Of a stretch of DNA of 64,000 nucleotides, positions 28,197 through 36,113 are shown in pieces (positions within the stretch are counted from its first letter, which is position 1; each line of letters begins with the position of its first letter). Source of the DNA: Tautonia plasticadhaerens. Its GTDB lineage: Bacteria; Planctomycetota; Planctomycetia; Isosphaerales; Isosphaeraceae. The notes under the pieces were generated by a model. It worked only from the letters and a program-made list of their open reading frames with translations. It did not search any database and had not been told where the DNA came from. The stretch lies in contig NZ_CP036426.1 of NCBI RefSeq assembly GCF_007752535.1, forward strand, positions 4,402,001 through 4,466,000, read 5' to 3'. The translations under genes were made by a program, and so were the position numbers.

Positions 28197-30512
28197 ATGA
28201 TCCGCATGGAAGACCCCGGCAACCAGCCGTCGTCGATCCCCGGCTTCGAGATGATCCGCCCGATCGGCCGGGGGGGCATGGGCGAGGTCTTCCTCGCCCG
28301 CCAGATCTCCCTCGACCGGCCGGTGGCGATCAAGCTGCTGCACCCGGTCTACCAGGCCCTCTCCGACGAGCGGCTGGTCCGCTTCCGGCGGGAGGCGGAG
28401 CTGATGGCCCGGGTCAACCACCCGAACGTGCTGACGGTCTTCGACCTCGGCCAGGTCTCCGGCCGCCCCTACCTCGTGATGGGCTATGCCGAGGGGGGCG
28501 ACCTCCGCCGCCTGATGCGGGCCGGCGTCCCCATGGCCGCCGACGCCGCCCGGGCCCTCATCGAGCCGGTCGGCCGGGCCCTGGCCTGCCTGCACCGCAA
28601 CGGCATCCTGCACCGCGACCTGAAGCCCGAGAACGTCCTGCTAGACGACGACGGCCGCCCCCTGGTGGCCGACTTCGGCATCGCCGTGCTCCGGGGGGGG
28701 GCCGGTGCCCTCACCGGCACCGGCATCGGCCTGGGCACCCCCGGCTACATCGCCCCCGAGCAGCAGTATCGGCTCAAGATCGACGAGCGGGCCGACCAGT
28801 ACTCGCTGGCCGCCCTCTCCTACGAGCTGCTCACCGGCCAGGTGCCGCTGGGGGTCCCCCGTCCCCCCTCGTCGACCAACGCCGCCCTGCCCGGGGCGAT
28901 CGACTCAGTGCTCCTCCGGGCCCTGGCCGACGACCCCGAGGACCGGTTCGCCGACGTGCCGGCCTTCCTGCAGGCCCTCGACGCCGCCTTCTCCCGGCCG
29001 CCGGCTCCCCGAGGCCGGGGCCGAAAGCCCGCGATGATCGCCCTCGGCTCGACGATCGCGCTCGCGACGTTCGTCGCCGGCGTCCTGCTGGCCCGGTCGA
29101 TTCGGGAGGCCCGTCCCGCCCCCTGGCGGCAGGTCCCGGCCCCTCCGACCGGGCCCGTCGCCCCTCCCTCGGTCGCCTCCGGGACGACCCCCACCGAACT
29201 CACCGCCCGGGGGTCGGGGCCCGGTCCCGAGTCCGAACCGGATCCGGGAGTCGGGGCCGGGCCGGGGCCGGCCGCCGGGGCCGATCCGGGGCCGGCCGCC
29301 GGGGCCGATCCGGGCCGGGCCATCGCCGACGCCGAGCCGGCCGACCGGCTCGTGCCGTTCCTGGAGGACCAGCTCGAGCGATTCGCCGTCGCCTCCCCCG
29401 CCCCCAGGCCCCCCGGGGGCGATTGCCCCCGGGAGGCCTGGCTCGACGCCATCGACACCCTGCTCGGCCACGGGCCGCTCGCCGGCCGCCTCAAGGCCCG
29501 GATCGACGAGATCGCCTTCCAGATCTGGGACGACAACGGCAGGCCCGAGGGGACCAGCGATGCCGACTGGCTGGAGGCGAGGCGGCGGCTCTTCGAGTCC
29601 GACGGCCTCGACCCCCTGATCCAGCAGCTCATCGGCGAGGAGGCCGTGGCCCTCTGGGAGCGCAAGGGCCAGCCGGAAGGGAAGGACGAGGAGAACTGGT
29701 TCCAGGCCCGCCATCGGCTCGTCGACGAGGGCCTGCTCCTCCCGGCCCGGGTCCGGGACAACCTGGAGAACACCTTCCTCCTCGTGCCCGCCGGGGAGTT
29801 GGACGTGCCCGACCAGCCGGGGGGCCCGGGCCCGACCCTGGTCGTCGATCGGCCGTTCTACCTGGCCGACCGCGAGGTCACCGTCGGCCTGTTCGCCCGG
29901 TTCGTGCAGCTGACCGGATACCGGACCACCGCCGAGGTCGAGGGCTCGGCCATCGGCTTCGACCCCGAGACCGGCGGGGAGGTGCGAGGCCCCCAGTATC
30001 GCTGGCGGAACCCCGGCTACCCCGGCGGCGTGGCCGAGGACCACCCCGTCGCCCAGGTCAGCTGGGACGACGCCATCGCCTTCTGCCGGGAGGCGACCAG
30101 CCGACTCGGCACGTCCTATCGCCTGCCGACGGAGCGGGAATGGCGGTACGCCCGCCACCTCGCCCGACGCCGGGCCCGGGAGGCCGGGGAGGCCCCGGGG
30201 GCGCTGGCCGACGAGGCCTGGTATCTCGACAATTCCGACCGGGCCGCCCACCCCGTCGGCTCGAAGCGGCCCGACGGCCTCGGCTTCTACGACCTGCTGG
30301 GCAACGCCGCCGAGTGGTGCGCCGATTCGTGCGAGGTCGTCGACCCGAGGCAGCCCGACGCCCCCCCCGGGCCGGGCCATCCCGTGCTCGGCGGATCCTG
30401 GATCAACACCGCCGACCAGCTCCGCCCCGGGGTCCGCCCCTGCTTCCCCCCCACCTTCTATTACCCTTCCATCGGCTTCCGGCTCTGCGTCGACCTGCCC
30501 GACGTCCGCTGA
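28197..30512 (+). CDS. Ser/Thr protein kinase with two DUF2934 domains and a C-terminal FGE-sulfatase-like domain
   Basis: 771 residues from the ATG at 28197 (786 from 28152). Kinase about 15-270: glycine loop GRGGMGEVF, K46 in AIKLL, catalytic D141 in HRDLKPEN, DFG D159, and TPGYIAPEQ activation segment. One membrane segment at about 279-299. Then an Ala/Gly/Pro linker with a doubled PAAGADPG unit, and two DUF2934-like units (436-466 AFQIWDDNGRPEGTSDADWL; 479-510 AVALWERKGQPEGKDEENWF). The last 245 residues match the formylglycine-generating-enzyme (SUMF1) fold, with ADREVTVGLFARF, SYRLPTEREWRYARHLARR and GGSWINTAD; no Cys pair of a true FGE was recognised, so it is probably a ligand or carbohydrate-binding version. 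Orientation: kinase inside, FGE outside. Substrate unknown. Confidence 0.88.
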   Translation: MIRMEDPGNQPSSIPGFEMIRPIGRGGMGEVFLARQISLDRPVAIKLLHPVYQALSDERLVRFRREAELMARVNHPNVLTVFDLGQVSGRPYLVMGYAEGGDLRRLMRAGVPMAADAARALIEPVGRALACLHRNGILHRDLKPENVLLDDDGRPLVADFGIAVLRGGAGALTGTGIGLGTPGYIAPEQQYRLKIDERADQYSLAALSYELLTGQVPLGVPRPPSSTNAALPGAIDSVLLRALADDPEDRFADVPAFLQALDAAFSRPPAPRGRGRKPAMIALGSTIALATFVAGVLLARSIREARPAPWRQVPAPPTGPVAPPSVASGTTPTELTARGSGPGPESEPDPGVGAGPGPAAGADPGPAAGADPGRAIADAEPADRLVPFLEDQLERFAVASPAPRPPGGDCPREAWLDAIDTLLGHGPLAGRLKARIDEIAFQIWDDNGRPEGTSDADWLEARRRLFESDGLDPLIQQLIGEEAVALWERKGQPEGKDEENWFQARHRLVDEGLLLPARVRDNLENTFLLVPAGELDVPDQPGGPGPTLVVDRPFYLADREVTVGLFARFVQLTGYRTTAEVEGSAIGFDPETGGEVRGPQYRWRNPGYPGGVAEDHPVAQVSWDDAIAFCREATSRLGTSYRLPTEREWRYARHLARRRAREAGEAPGALADEAWYLDNSDRAAHPVGSKRPDGLGFYDLLGNAAEWCADSCEVVDPRQPDAPPGPGHPVLGGSWINTADQLRPGVRPCFPPTFYYPSIGFRLCVDLPDVR

Positions 30513-30545
30513 TCCCCCCCGGCCGGGCCGGGGGTCCGGTCGGGC

Positions 30546-32048
30546 TCATCCCGTCCGGTAGTGGCGCCGGACGGTCTCGACCGCGTGCCGCCAGCGCCGC
30601 ATGGCCCTCCGTCGCCAGATCCGGTCGCGACGCGGCTCGAACGCCTCGCCGCCGGACTCGAGCAGCTCGGCGACCGCCCCCGCGTCCGGCCAGAGCCCGA
30701 CCCCCAGCCCCGCCAGGGCCCCGGCGCCCAGCGCGGTCGCCTCGGTCTGGGGGCTGCGATGCAGGGGCAGCCCCATCAGGTCGGCCTGGAACCGGAGGAA
30801 CGGGTCGGACCGGGCCATGCCGCCGTCGGCCCGGAGCGATTCGAGCGGCGTCGGCAGGTCGGCGTTCATCGCCTCCACGAGGTCGACGATCTGGTAGGCC
30901 ACCCCCTCGATCACCGCCCTGGCCAGGTCCGGCACCGTCGTGCCCCGGGTGATGCCGAAGATCGTCCCCCTGGCCTCCGGCTCCCAGTGCGGGGCCCCCA
31001 GGCCGGTCAGGGCGGGCACGAACAGCACCTCGCTGTCCGGGGCCGCCTCCTCCGACAGCGGGTTGATCTCCGGGGCCGCCCCGATCGCCTTCAGGCCGTC
31101 CCGGAACCACTGCACCGCCGCCCCGGCGATGAACACGCTCCCCTCCAGCGCATACTGCTGCGCCTGCCCCGGCGGGGTGGCGGCCGGGGTGGTGACCAGC
31201 CCCGCGGTCGACCGGACGACCTCCGTCCCCGTGTTCACCAGCAGGAAGGCCCCCGTGCCGTAGGTGCACTTCGCCTGGCCGACCTCCACGCATCCATTGC
31301 CGAACAGGGACGCCTGCTGGTCCCCCGCGATCCCGGCGATCGGCAGGCCGTCGGGCAGGTACCCCAGCCCGCTCGTCCGGCCGACCTCGCCGGAACTCGG
31401 CACGATCTCGGGCAATATCGCCGGGGGGATCCCGAAGTACTCGCAAAGGTCGTCGGCCCATCGGCCGGCCCTGAGGTCCATCAAGAGGGTCCGGGAGGCG
31501 TTGGTCACGTCCGTCGCGTGCAGCTTGCCCCCGGTCAGGTGGCGGAGCACGAGGCTGTCGACGGTGCCGAACGCCAGGTCCCCGGACTCGGCCCGCGTGC
31601 GGACTCCCGGCAGGTGCTCCAGCATCCAGGACAACTTGGTGGCCGAGAAGTACGAGTCGAGCAGCAGGCCCGTGCGCCCGGCCAGCCAGTCGGCCCGGCC
31701 GGAGAGGCTCCGGCAGAGGTCGGCCGTCCGGCGGTCCTGCCAGACGATCGCCGGGCCGACGGCCTCGCCGGTGCCCCGGTCCCAGAGCACGGTCGTCTCG
31801 CGCTGGTTCGTCAGGCCGATGGCCGCGATCCGGTCGGCGCCGACCTTCGCGTCCGCCAGGGCGTCGGAGACCGTCCGGCCGATCGAGTCGACGATCGCCG
31901 CCGGGTCGTGCTCCACCCATCCGGGCTTCGGGTACGTCGGCGGCACCTCGACCTGTCCCTGGCCGACGGGCCGGAGCCTGGTATCGTAGACGACGGCCCG
32001 GGTGCTCGTGGTCCCCTGGTCGATCACCAAGATGCGGTCGCGGGCCAT
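30546..32048 (-). CDS. glpK: Glycerol kinase
   Basis: FGGY-family kinase of 500 residues that phosphorylates glycerol with ATP to sn-glycerol 3-phosphate. N-terminal phosphate loop DQGTTSTRAVVYDTR; the glycerol-site RE...W motif is in NQRETTVLWDRGTG; the FGGY signature lies in the stretch QYALEGSVFIAGAAVQWFRDGL-equivalent positions, and the C-terminal ATP site is LRADGGMARSDPFLRFQADL. Length is the normal 500. The ATG at 32048 has GGAGGAGCCTCCC-like sequence upstream. It is transcribed toward the kinase-FGE gene, ending 34 bp from it. No glpF or glpD lies nearby. Confidence 0.95.
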   Translation of the reverse strand: MARDRILVIDQGTTSTRAVVYDTRLRPVGQGQVEVPPTYPKPGWVEHDPAAIVDSIGRTVSDALADAKVGADRIAAIGLTNQRETTVLWDRGTGEAVGPAIVWQDRRTADLCRSLSGRADWLAGRTGLLLDSYFSATKLSWMLEHLPGVRTRAESGDLAFGTVDSLVLRHLTGGKLHATDVTNASRTLLMDLRAGRWADDLCEYFGIPPAILPEIVPSSGEVGRTSGLGYLPDGLPIAGIAGDQQASLFGNGCVEVGQAKCTYGTGAFLLVNTGTEVVRSTAGLVTTPAATPPGQAQQYALEGSVFIAGAAVQWFRDGLKAIGAAPEINPLSEEAAPDSEVLFVPALTGLGAPHWEPEARGTIFGITRGTTVPDLARAVIEGVAYQIVDLVEAMNADLPTPLESLRADGGMARSDPFLRFQADLMGLPLHRSPQTEATALGAGALAGLGVGLWPDAGAVAELLESGGEAFEPRRDRIWRRRAMRRWRHAVETVRRHYRTG

Positions 32049-32224
32049 GGGAGGCTCCTCCGGGCGGGCTTCGACGGGGTCGCGGGCCGGCGATGCGGGG
32101 CCGGCCGGCCGGGCGGGCCGCCCCCGACCCCGGGGCGACGCCGCTCAGGTCGGCCAGCATCCATCAGACCGGGCCGGGACGCAAGACGGGGCCGAGGCCC
32201 CGCCAGCAAGAGGGGATCCAATCG

Positions 32225-32761
32225 ATGGGACCGACGCTCCTGAACTGGCCCGTCCTGCTCGGCCAGGCGGCCGAGATGGCGACCGACGCCGCCGCCGTGG
32301 CCGGCGACCTCGGCCCGATGCGCGGCGTGCCGATCGTCGTGATCCTGCTGCCGATCGCCATCGTGGCCCTGATCGTCCTCGTGCCGGTCGTCATGGGCAT
32401 CCGGGCCGAGCAGCACAAGCGCGAGATGGAGCACGCCGAGCGGATGAGGGCGATCGAGCTCGGCCGGCCGATCCCCGGCGAGGCCGGCTGGTGGAGCCCG
32501 GCCCGGACGGCCGTCGGCATCGGCGTCGGCGTCCCGCTCGGCATCTTCGGGATCGCCTTCGTGGCCTCGATGATCACCGCGCAGGCCGCGCCGTTCATCT
32601 GGCCCTCGGCCGGCGGGATCGGCTTGGCCGCGGTCATCTGCGGCACCATCCTCGCCAGCAGGCTCCCCGATCCCCGGGGCCCCTCATCCGCCAACGGCAA
32701 CGGCACCAAGCCTTACGTCGACCCCGACGCTTACGACGCCGCCGAGCATCAGCACGCCTGA
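32225..32761 (+). CDS. Small two-segment membrane protein A
   Basis: 178-residue protein. Hydrophobic segments at about 34-58 (IVVILLPIAIVALIVLVPVV) and two more in the C-terminal half (about 97-118, 122-141). Between them is an amphipathic, charged helix HKREMEHAERMRAIELGRPIP. The tail ends PYVDPDAYDAAEHQHA. It is clearly related to the next gene. ATG at 32225 with AGAGGGGATCC upstream. The layout recalls DUF6249-type proteins (inference). It may sit in the inner membrane with the charged helix in the cytoplasm. Function unknown. Confidence 0.75.
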   Translation: MGPTLLNWPVLLGQAAEMATDAAAVAGDLGPMRGVPIVVILLPIAIVALIVLVPVVMGIRAEQHKREMEHAERMRAIELGRPIPGEAGWWSPARTAVGIGVGVPLGIFGIAFVASMITAQAAPFIWPSAGGIGLAAVICGTILASRLPDPRGPSSANGNGTKPYVDPDAYDAAEHQHA

Positions 32762-32836
32762 ACGATCCTCGACGGCCACCCCCGATCGTCCCTCGGCCAT
32801 CACCACCACCGACCCCCGAGCGAGGCCCCGACCCCC

Positions 32837-33283
32837 ATGGACGATGCGAACATGATCCCGATCGTGGCGATCCTCATGCCCCTGTTCCTGGTGCCGACCG
32901 TGATGGTCCTCCGCCAGGCCTCCCGCAAGCGCGAGTGGCAGCACCGGGAGCGGATGAAGGCGATGGAGATGGGCCTGCCCGCCCCGGGGGCCGAGGCCTG
33001 GTCGGGACGGGCGGCGATCGCCATCGGCGCGGCGATGCCGGTCGCCGTCTTCGTCGTCGGCTGGTTCGCGAACATGACGACGCACAACGACGACGTCTGG
33101 GTCCCCGTCGCGCTGGTGGGCGGCGCCGGGGTGCTCGGCGGCCTCCGGCTGGCCGGCAAGAACATCGGCTCGATGATCCGGCCGACGCCCCGGCCCCAGC
33201 CCCGCCCCTCCGCCTTCGCCCGGGGAACCGCCAAGCCGCCCTTCGACCCCGACGCCTACGACGCCATCGCCCGGCACGGCTGA
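32837..33283 (+). CDS. Small membrane protein B, paralogue of the upstream gene
   Basis: 148 residues. One hydrophobic segment near the start (IPIVAILMPLFLVPTVMVL), the charged helix RKREWQHRERMKAMEMGLPAP, two further segments at about 58-80 and 90-105, and a tail ending PFDPDAYDAIARHG. The charged helix and the tail match those of the preceding gene, so the two are tandem paralogues with diverged membrane regions. It has a shorter N-terminus. 75 bp separate them, so they are likely co-transcribed. Convergent with the glycosyltransferase operon. Function unknown. Confidence 0.75.
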   Translation: MDDANMIPIVAILMPLFLVPTVMVLRQASRKREWQHRERMKAMEMGLPAPGAEAWSGRAAIAIGAAMPVAVFVVGWFANMTTHNDDVWVPVALVGGAGVLGGLRLAGKNIGSMIRPTPRPQPRPSAFARGTAKPPFDPDAYDAIARHG

Positions 33284-33336
33284 ACCCGCCCGATCGGCGA
33301 GGGCCCGACGCGACGTCCGGGGCCTCCTGATTCGTC

Positions 33337-33624
33337 TCAGGCGGCCTCGGCCGTCGCCCCGATTCCCTCGGCCCCGGCCCGCCCCTCGGCGAGCTGGATC
33401 CGCAGTTGCTCCACCTGCATCTCCAGCCGGGCGATCTCCCGGACGCAGCTGTTCAGCGAGATGTTCATTTCATGATGCGAGACGTTCAGCGCGTGCAGGT
33501 GCTGCGCGATCGGGTCCCGGATCGTCCCCCCCAGCAGCGCGTCGAGCTTGCGACGGACGGGCCGCCGCACCACGTCGGTCAGGCCCCAGACCTTCTTGAT
33601 CGAAGACTTGATCAGCCGCTTCAT
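33337..33624 (-). CDS. Small coiled-coil protein at the end of the glycosyltransferase operon
   Basis: 95-residue protein with a basic N-terminus (MKRLIKSSIKKVWGL) and a heptad-like region at about 55-85 (REIARLEMQVEQLRIQLAEG), so probably a short coiled coil. No membrane helix. The ATG at 33624 overlaps the stop of the upstream glycosyltransferase by 4 bases (ATGA), so it is made in step with it. This suggests a partner or scaffold for the glycosyltransferase or the ABC exporter (inference). Confidence 0.7.
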   Translation of the reverse strand: MKRLIKSSIKKVWGLTDVVRRPVRRKLDALLGGTIRDPIAQHLHALNVSHHEMNISLNSCVREIARLEMQVEQLRIQLAEGRAGAEGIGATAEAA

Positions 33625-36113
33625 GTCGAGGTCCCTCCGGCGCCGGGCGAGCCGGCGAATCGACCCACCGCCTCGCCGGGCGCACACCGCTCGATGAGAT
33701 CGGCGTAGGCCCGGGCGGCGATCTTCCAGTCGTGATGCTTCCGGACGTGGTCGACCGCCGCATCGGCGATCGCCCGACGTCGGGATTCGTCCCGGGCCAG
33801 CGCGACCATCCGGTCGGCCAGGCCGTCCTCCCCGTCCCGTACCGGGTCCCATCGGACGACGGCCGACGGGGGGTAGTCGCGGAAGGTGGCGACGTCGGTG
33901 ACGATCGTCGCCACGCCGCAGCGGAGGAAGTCCAGCAGCGAGGCCGAGGTCTCCCCGTAGGTCGGAGGCCTCCTCAGGCCGAGCCCCACGTCGACCGAGC
34001 CGACCAGCCTCCCGTAGTCCTCCCTCGACGCCTTGCCCAGGAAGAGGGTGCGGTCCCCCACCCCCGACTCCCGGGCCAGGGCCAGGGCCCGTCCCCCTTC
34101 CCAGTCCTTGCCGACGAACAGGAGGAGCGCCCGATCGACCCGCCCGAGGACGTCGGCGAAGGCCCGGATCGCCTCCTCGTACATCTTCATCGAGGTCAGG
34201 TTGCCGAAGCAGCCGAACACGACCGCGTCGCCCGGGATGCCGAACCGCCTCCTCGTCTCCGCCACCTGCCCGGGGCCGGGGACGTCGATCGACGCCCCCA
34301 TCGGCACCACCACCGTCCGGTCCAGGTACTCCGGCAGGGCCGCCCGCACCAGGTCCCGGCAGTAGGGCGAGTGCACGACCACGAACCGGGACCGCTCGAA
34401 GATCTCCCGGTTCATGTGCACCCCTCGACGCGTCGCCGCGCCCTGGATGCCCCCCGGCTCCGATCGCCAGGCCTCCACGTCCTCGTCCGGCCCGATCGCC
34501 CCGGCCTCACGCTCCGCCTCGACGACCCGGTCGAAGTGGCCGGGGCGTACGTCCGGCTGGTGGCCGTACCAGAAGTGGAATCCGGACAGGTTGAAGTCAT
34601 GCAGGACGGTGATGCCGGGATGCTCGCGCAACAGTTCGTAGACCGATCGGTGGTACCACGAGTTCCCCATCTGGTAGACGACCGCGCGGTGGGGCAGCAC
34701 CTCCACCCTGCGGGCGAACGCGGCACGGTCGACGCAGCGGAACCGCCGGTCTCGCAGGCCGAGCTCGGGGACGTAGTCGCCGTCGTGATACAGGTCGACG
34801 GAGGCGTGATCGAGCAGCGCCCCGGCCAGCCTCGCCGCGTAGTCGGCGATCCCCGTCTCCTTGGGCGGCAGCGGCGAGACGAGCCCCACCCTCGGCCGAT
34901 CCGGGCCGATCCGGAGGTGCGGCCTCGGCGTCCGGCCGCCGATCGCCCCCAGGATCGCCGACCGGGCCTCCCTGCCGACGTCGTCCCACGACAGGCCCGC
35001 CGTCCGATCCAGGGCCTTCTTCCCCATCGAGGTCGCCAGTGCCGGGTCTTCCAGGAGCCGGCCGAGCGCCGAGCGGAGCCCCGCCGAGTCGCCCGGGTCG
35101 ACCAGCAGGCCCGCGTCGCCAACGAGGTCGCACTGCGACGAGTTCCGCCCGCCGATCACCGCCGCCCCGCTCCGCATCGCCTCCAGCAGCGGCAGCCCCA
35201 GCCCCTCATAGAGCGAGGGGAAGACGAACGCGGAACAGCGACGATAGAGCGTCTTCAACGTCCCGTCGTCGACGACCCCGAGGATCGCAACCTGGTCGCT
35301 TACGCCTCGATCCGCCGCGTACGCCGATATCCGCCCCTGATACGCCGCGCCGAAGTCGCCGACGAGGACGAGGGTGCTCGACTCCGGGGCCTCCGGGCCG
35401 AGGCCGGCGAAGGCGTCGATCACCCCCCAGACGTTCTTCCGATCGTCCCGGCCACCGACGTGGAGCACGAACGGCCCGGACACGCCGACCCGCCCGAGTG
35501 CGACGCCGTCCGGGCCCTCGTCGCCCCCGCCCGGGTCGGCCGGGCGGAAGTCCGGGTCGAGCGCGAAGGGCAGGGCGGCGACCCGATCGCCCCGGAGCCC
35601 GAGGCGAGATATGGCGTCACGCCGGGTCGACCCCGAGATCGCGAGGAACCGGTCGTAATGGCGGATCGCGTCCAGCCGCCTCCCATACCGACGGCGGACC
35701 CCGGGGTCCCCCAGGTACGATCCCGGGAACAGCAGCGGGATCAGGTCGTAGAGCACCGCCACGATCGGCACCCCGCCCGGCACCCGGGGAGGGGGCTCGA
35801 ACCCCGGGGACAGTTCGAACGGGTTGAGGAGCAACAGCGCATCGAGCCCGTCCGGGTTGTGGGCGGCGATCCGGGCCAATCGGCCCCGGATCGTGTCGTC
35901 CTCCTCGTCCCGGCCGATCTCGACCGACCGGACGCGACGGCCGTCGATCGGCGGGACCCGGTCACTCGGCAGATCCCGGCAGCGGTAGAGCACGAACTCG
36001 TCCCCGGGGCGGTGGCCCGCCAGGGACCGGAGCAGTTCGGCCGCGTATCGGCCGACGCCCCGGTCCCGGCTCCCCCCGGACTGGAGCGGCAGCAGGTCGA
36101 CGCCCAGTCGCAT
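33621..36113 (-). CDS. Double GT-B glycosyltransferase (two GT4 domains), second gene
   Basis: 830 residues, twice the usual GT4 length. First half (1-about 400): MRLGVDLLPLQ, then FVLHVGGRDDRKNVWGVIDAF and the donor motif PSLYEGLGLPLLEAM with both glutamates. Second half (about 410-830): PLPPKETGIADYAARLAGALL at its start, a phosphate-binding VFGCFGNLTSMKMYEEA, and a GETSASLLDFLRCG donor loop. Likely adds two sugars of a repeat unit. It is paralogous to the gene at 36113-38584 with the same domain order. Start ATG at 36113 overlaps the upstream stop by one base (TGATG); the in-frame reading extending to 36923 is antisense-type junk and rejected. Confidence 0.9.
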   Translation of the reverse strand: MRLGVDLLPLQSGGSRDRGVGRYAAELLRSLAGHRPGDEFVLYRCRDLPSDRVPPIDGRRVRSVEIGRDEEDDTIRGRLARIAAHNPDGLDALLLLNPFELSPGFEPPPRVPGGVPIVAVLYDLIPLLFPGSYLGDPGVRRRYGRRLDAIRHYDRFLAISGSTRRDAISRLGLRGDRVAALPFALDPDFRPADPGGGDEGPDGVALGRVGVSGPFVLHVGGRDDRKNVWGVIDAFAGLGPEAPESSTLVLVGDFGAAYQGRISAYAADRGVSDQVAILGVVDDGTLKTLYRRCSAFVFPSLYEGLGLPLLEAMRSGAAVIGGRNSSQCDLVGDAGLLVDPGDSAGLRSALGRLLEDPALATSMGKKALDRTAGLSWDDVGREARSAILGAIGGRTPRPHLRIGPDRPRVGLVSPLPPKETGIADYAARLAGALLDHASVDLYHDGDYVPELGLRDRRFRCVDRAAFARRVEVLPHRAVVYQMGNSWYHRSVYELLREHPGITVLHDFNLSGFHFWYGHQPDVRPGHFDRVVEAEREAGAIGPDEDVEAWRSEPGGIQGAATRRGVHMNREIFERSRFVVVHSPYCRDLVRAALPEYLDRTVVVPMGASIDVPGPGQVAETRRRFGIPGDAVVFGCFGNLTSMKMYEEAIRAFADVLGRVDRALLLFVGKDWEGGRALALARESGVGDRTLFLGKASREDYGRLVGSVDVGLGLRRPPTYGETSASLLDFLRCGVATIVTDVATFRDYPPSAVVRWDPVRDGEDGLADRMVALARDESRRRAIADAAVDHVRKHHDWKIAARAYADLIERCAPGEAVGRFAGSPGAGGTST

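Noticed and set aside
30515-30533. GC-rich stem between the kinase and glpK
   Set aside because: The arms leave a loop of about one base, so no stable hairpin of normal shape.
27206-30952. 1248-residue open frame across the Gfo/Idh and kinase genes
   Set aside because: Out of frame with two clear genes and made of Arg/Pro repeats.
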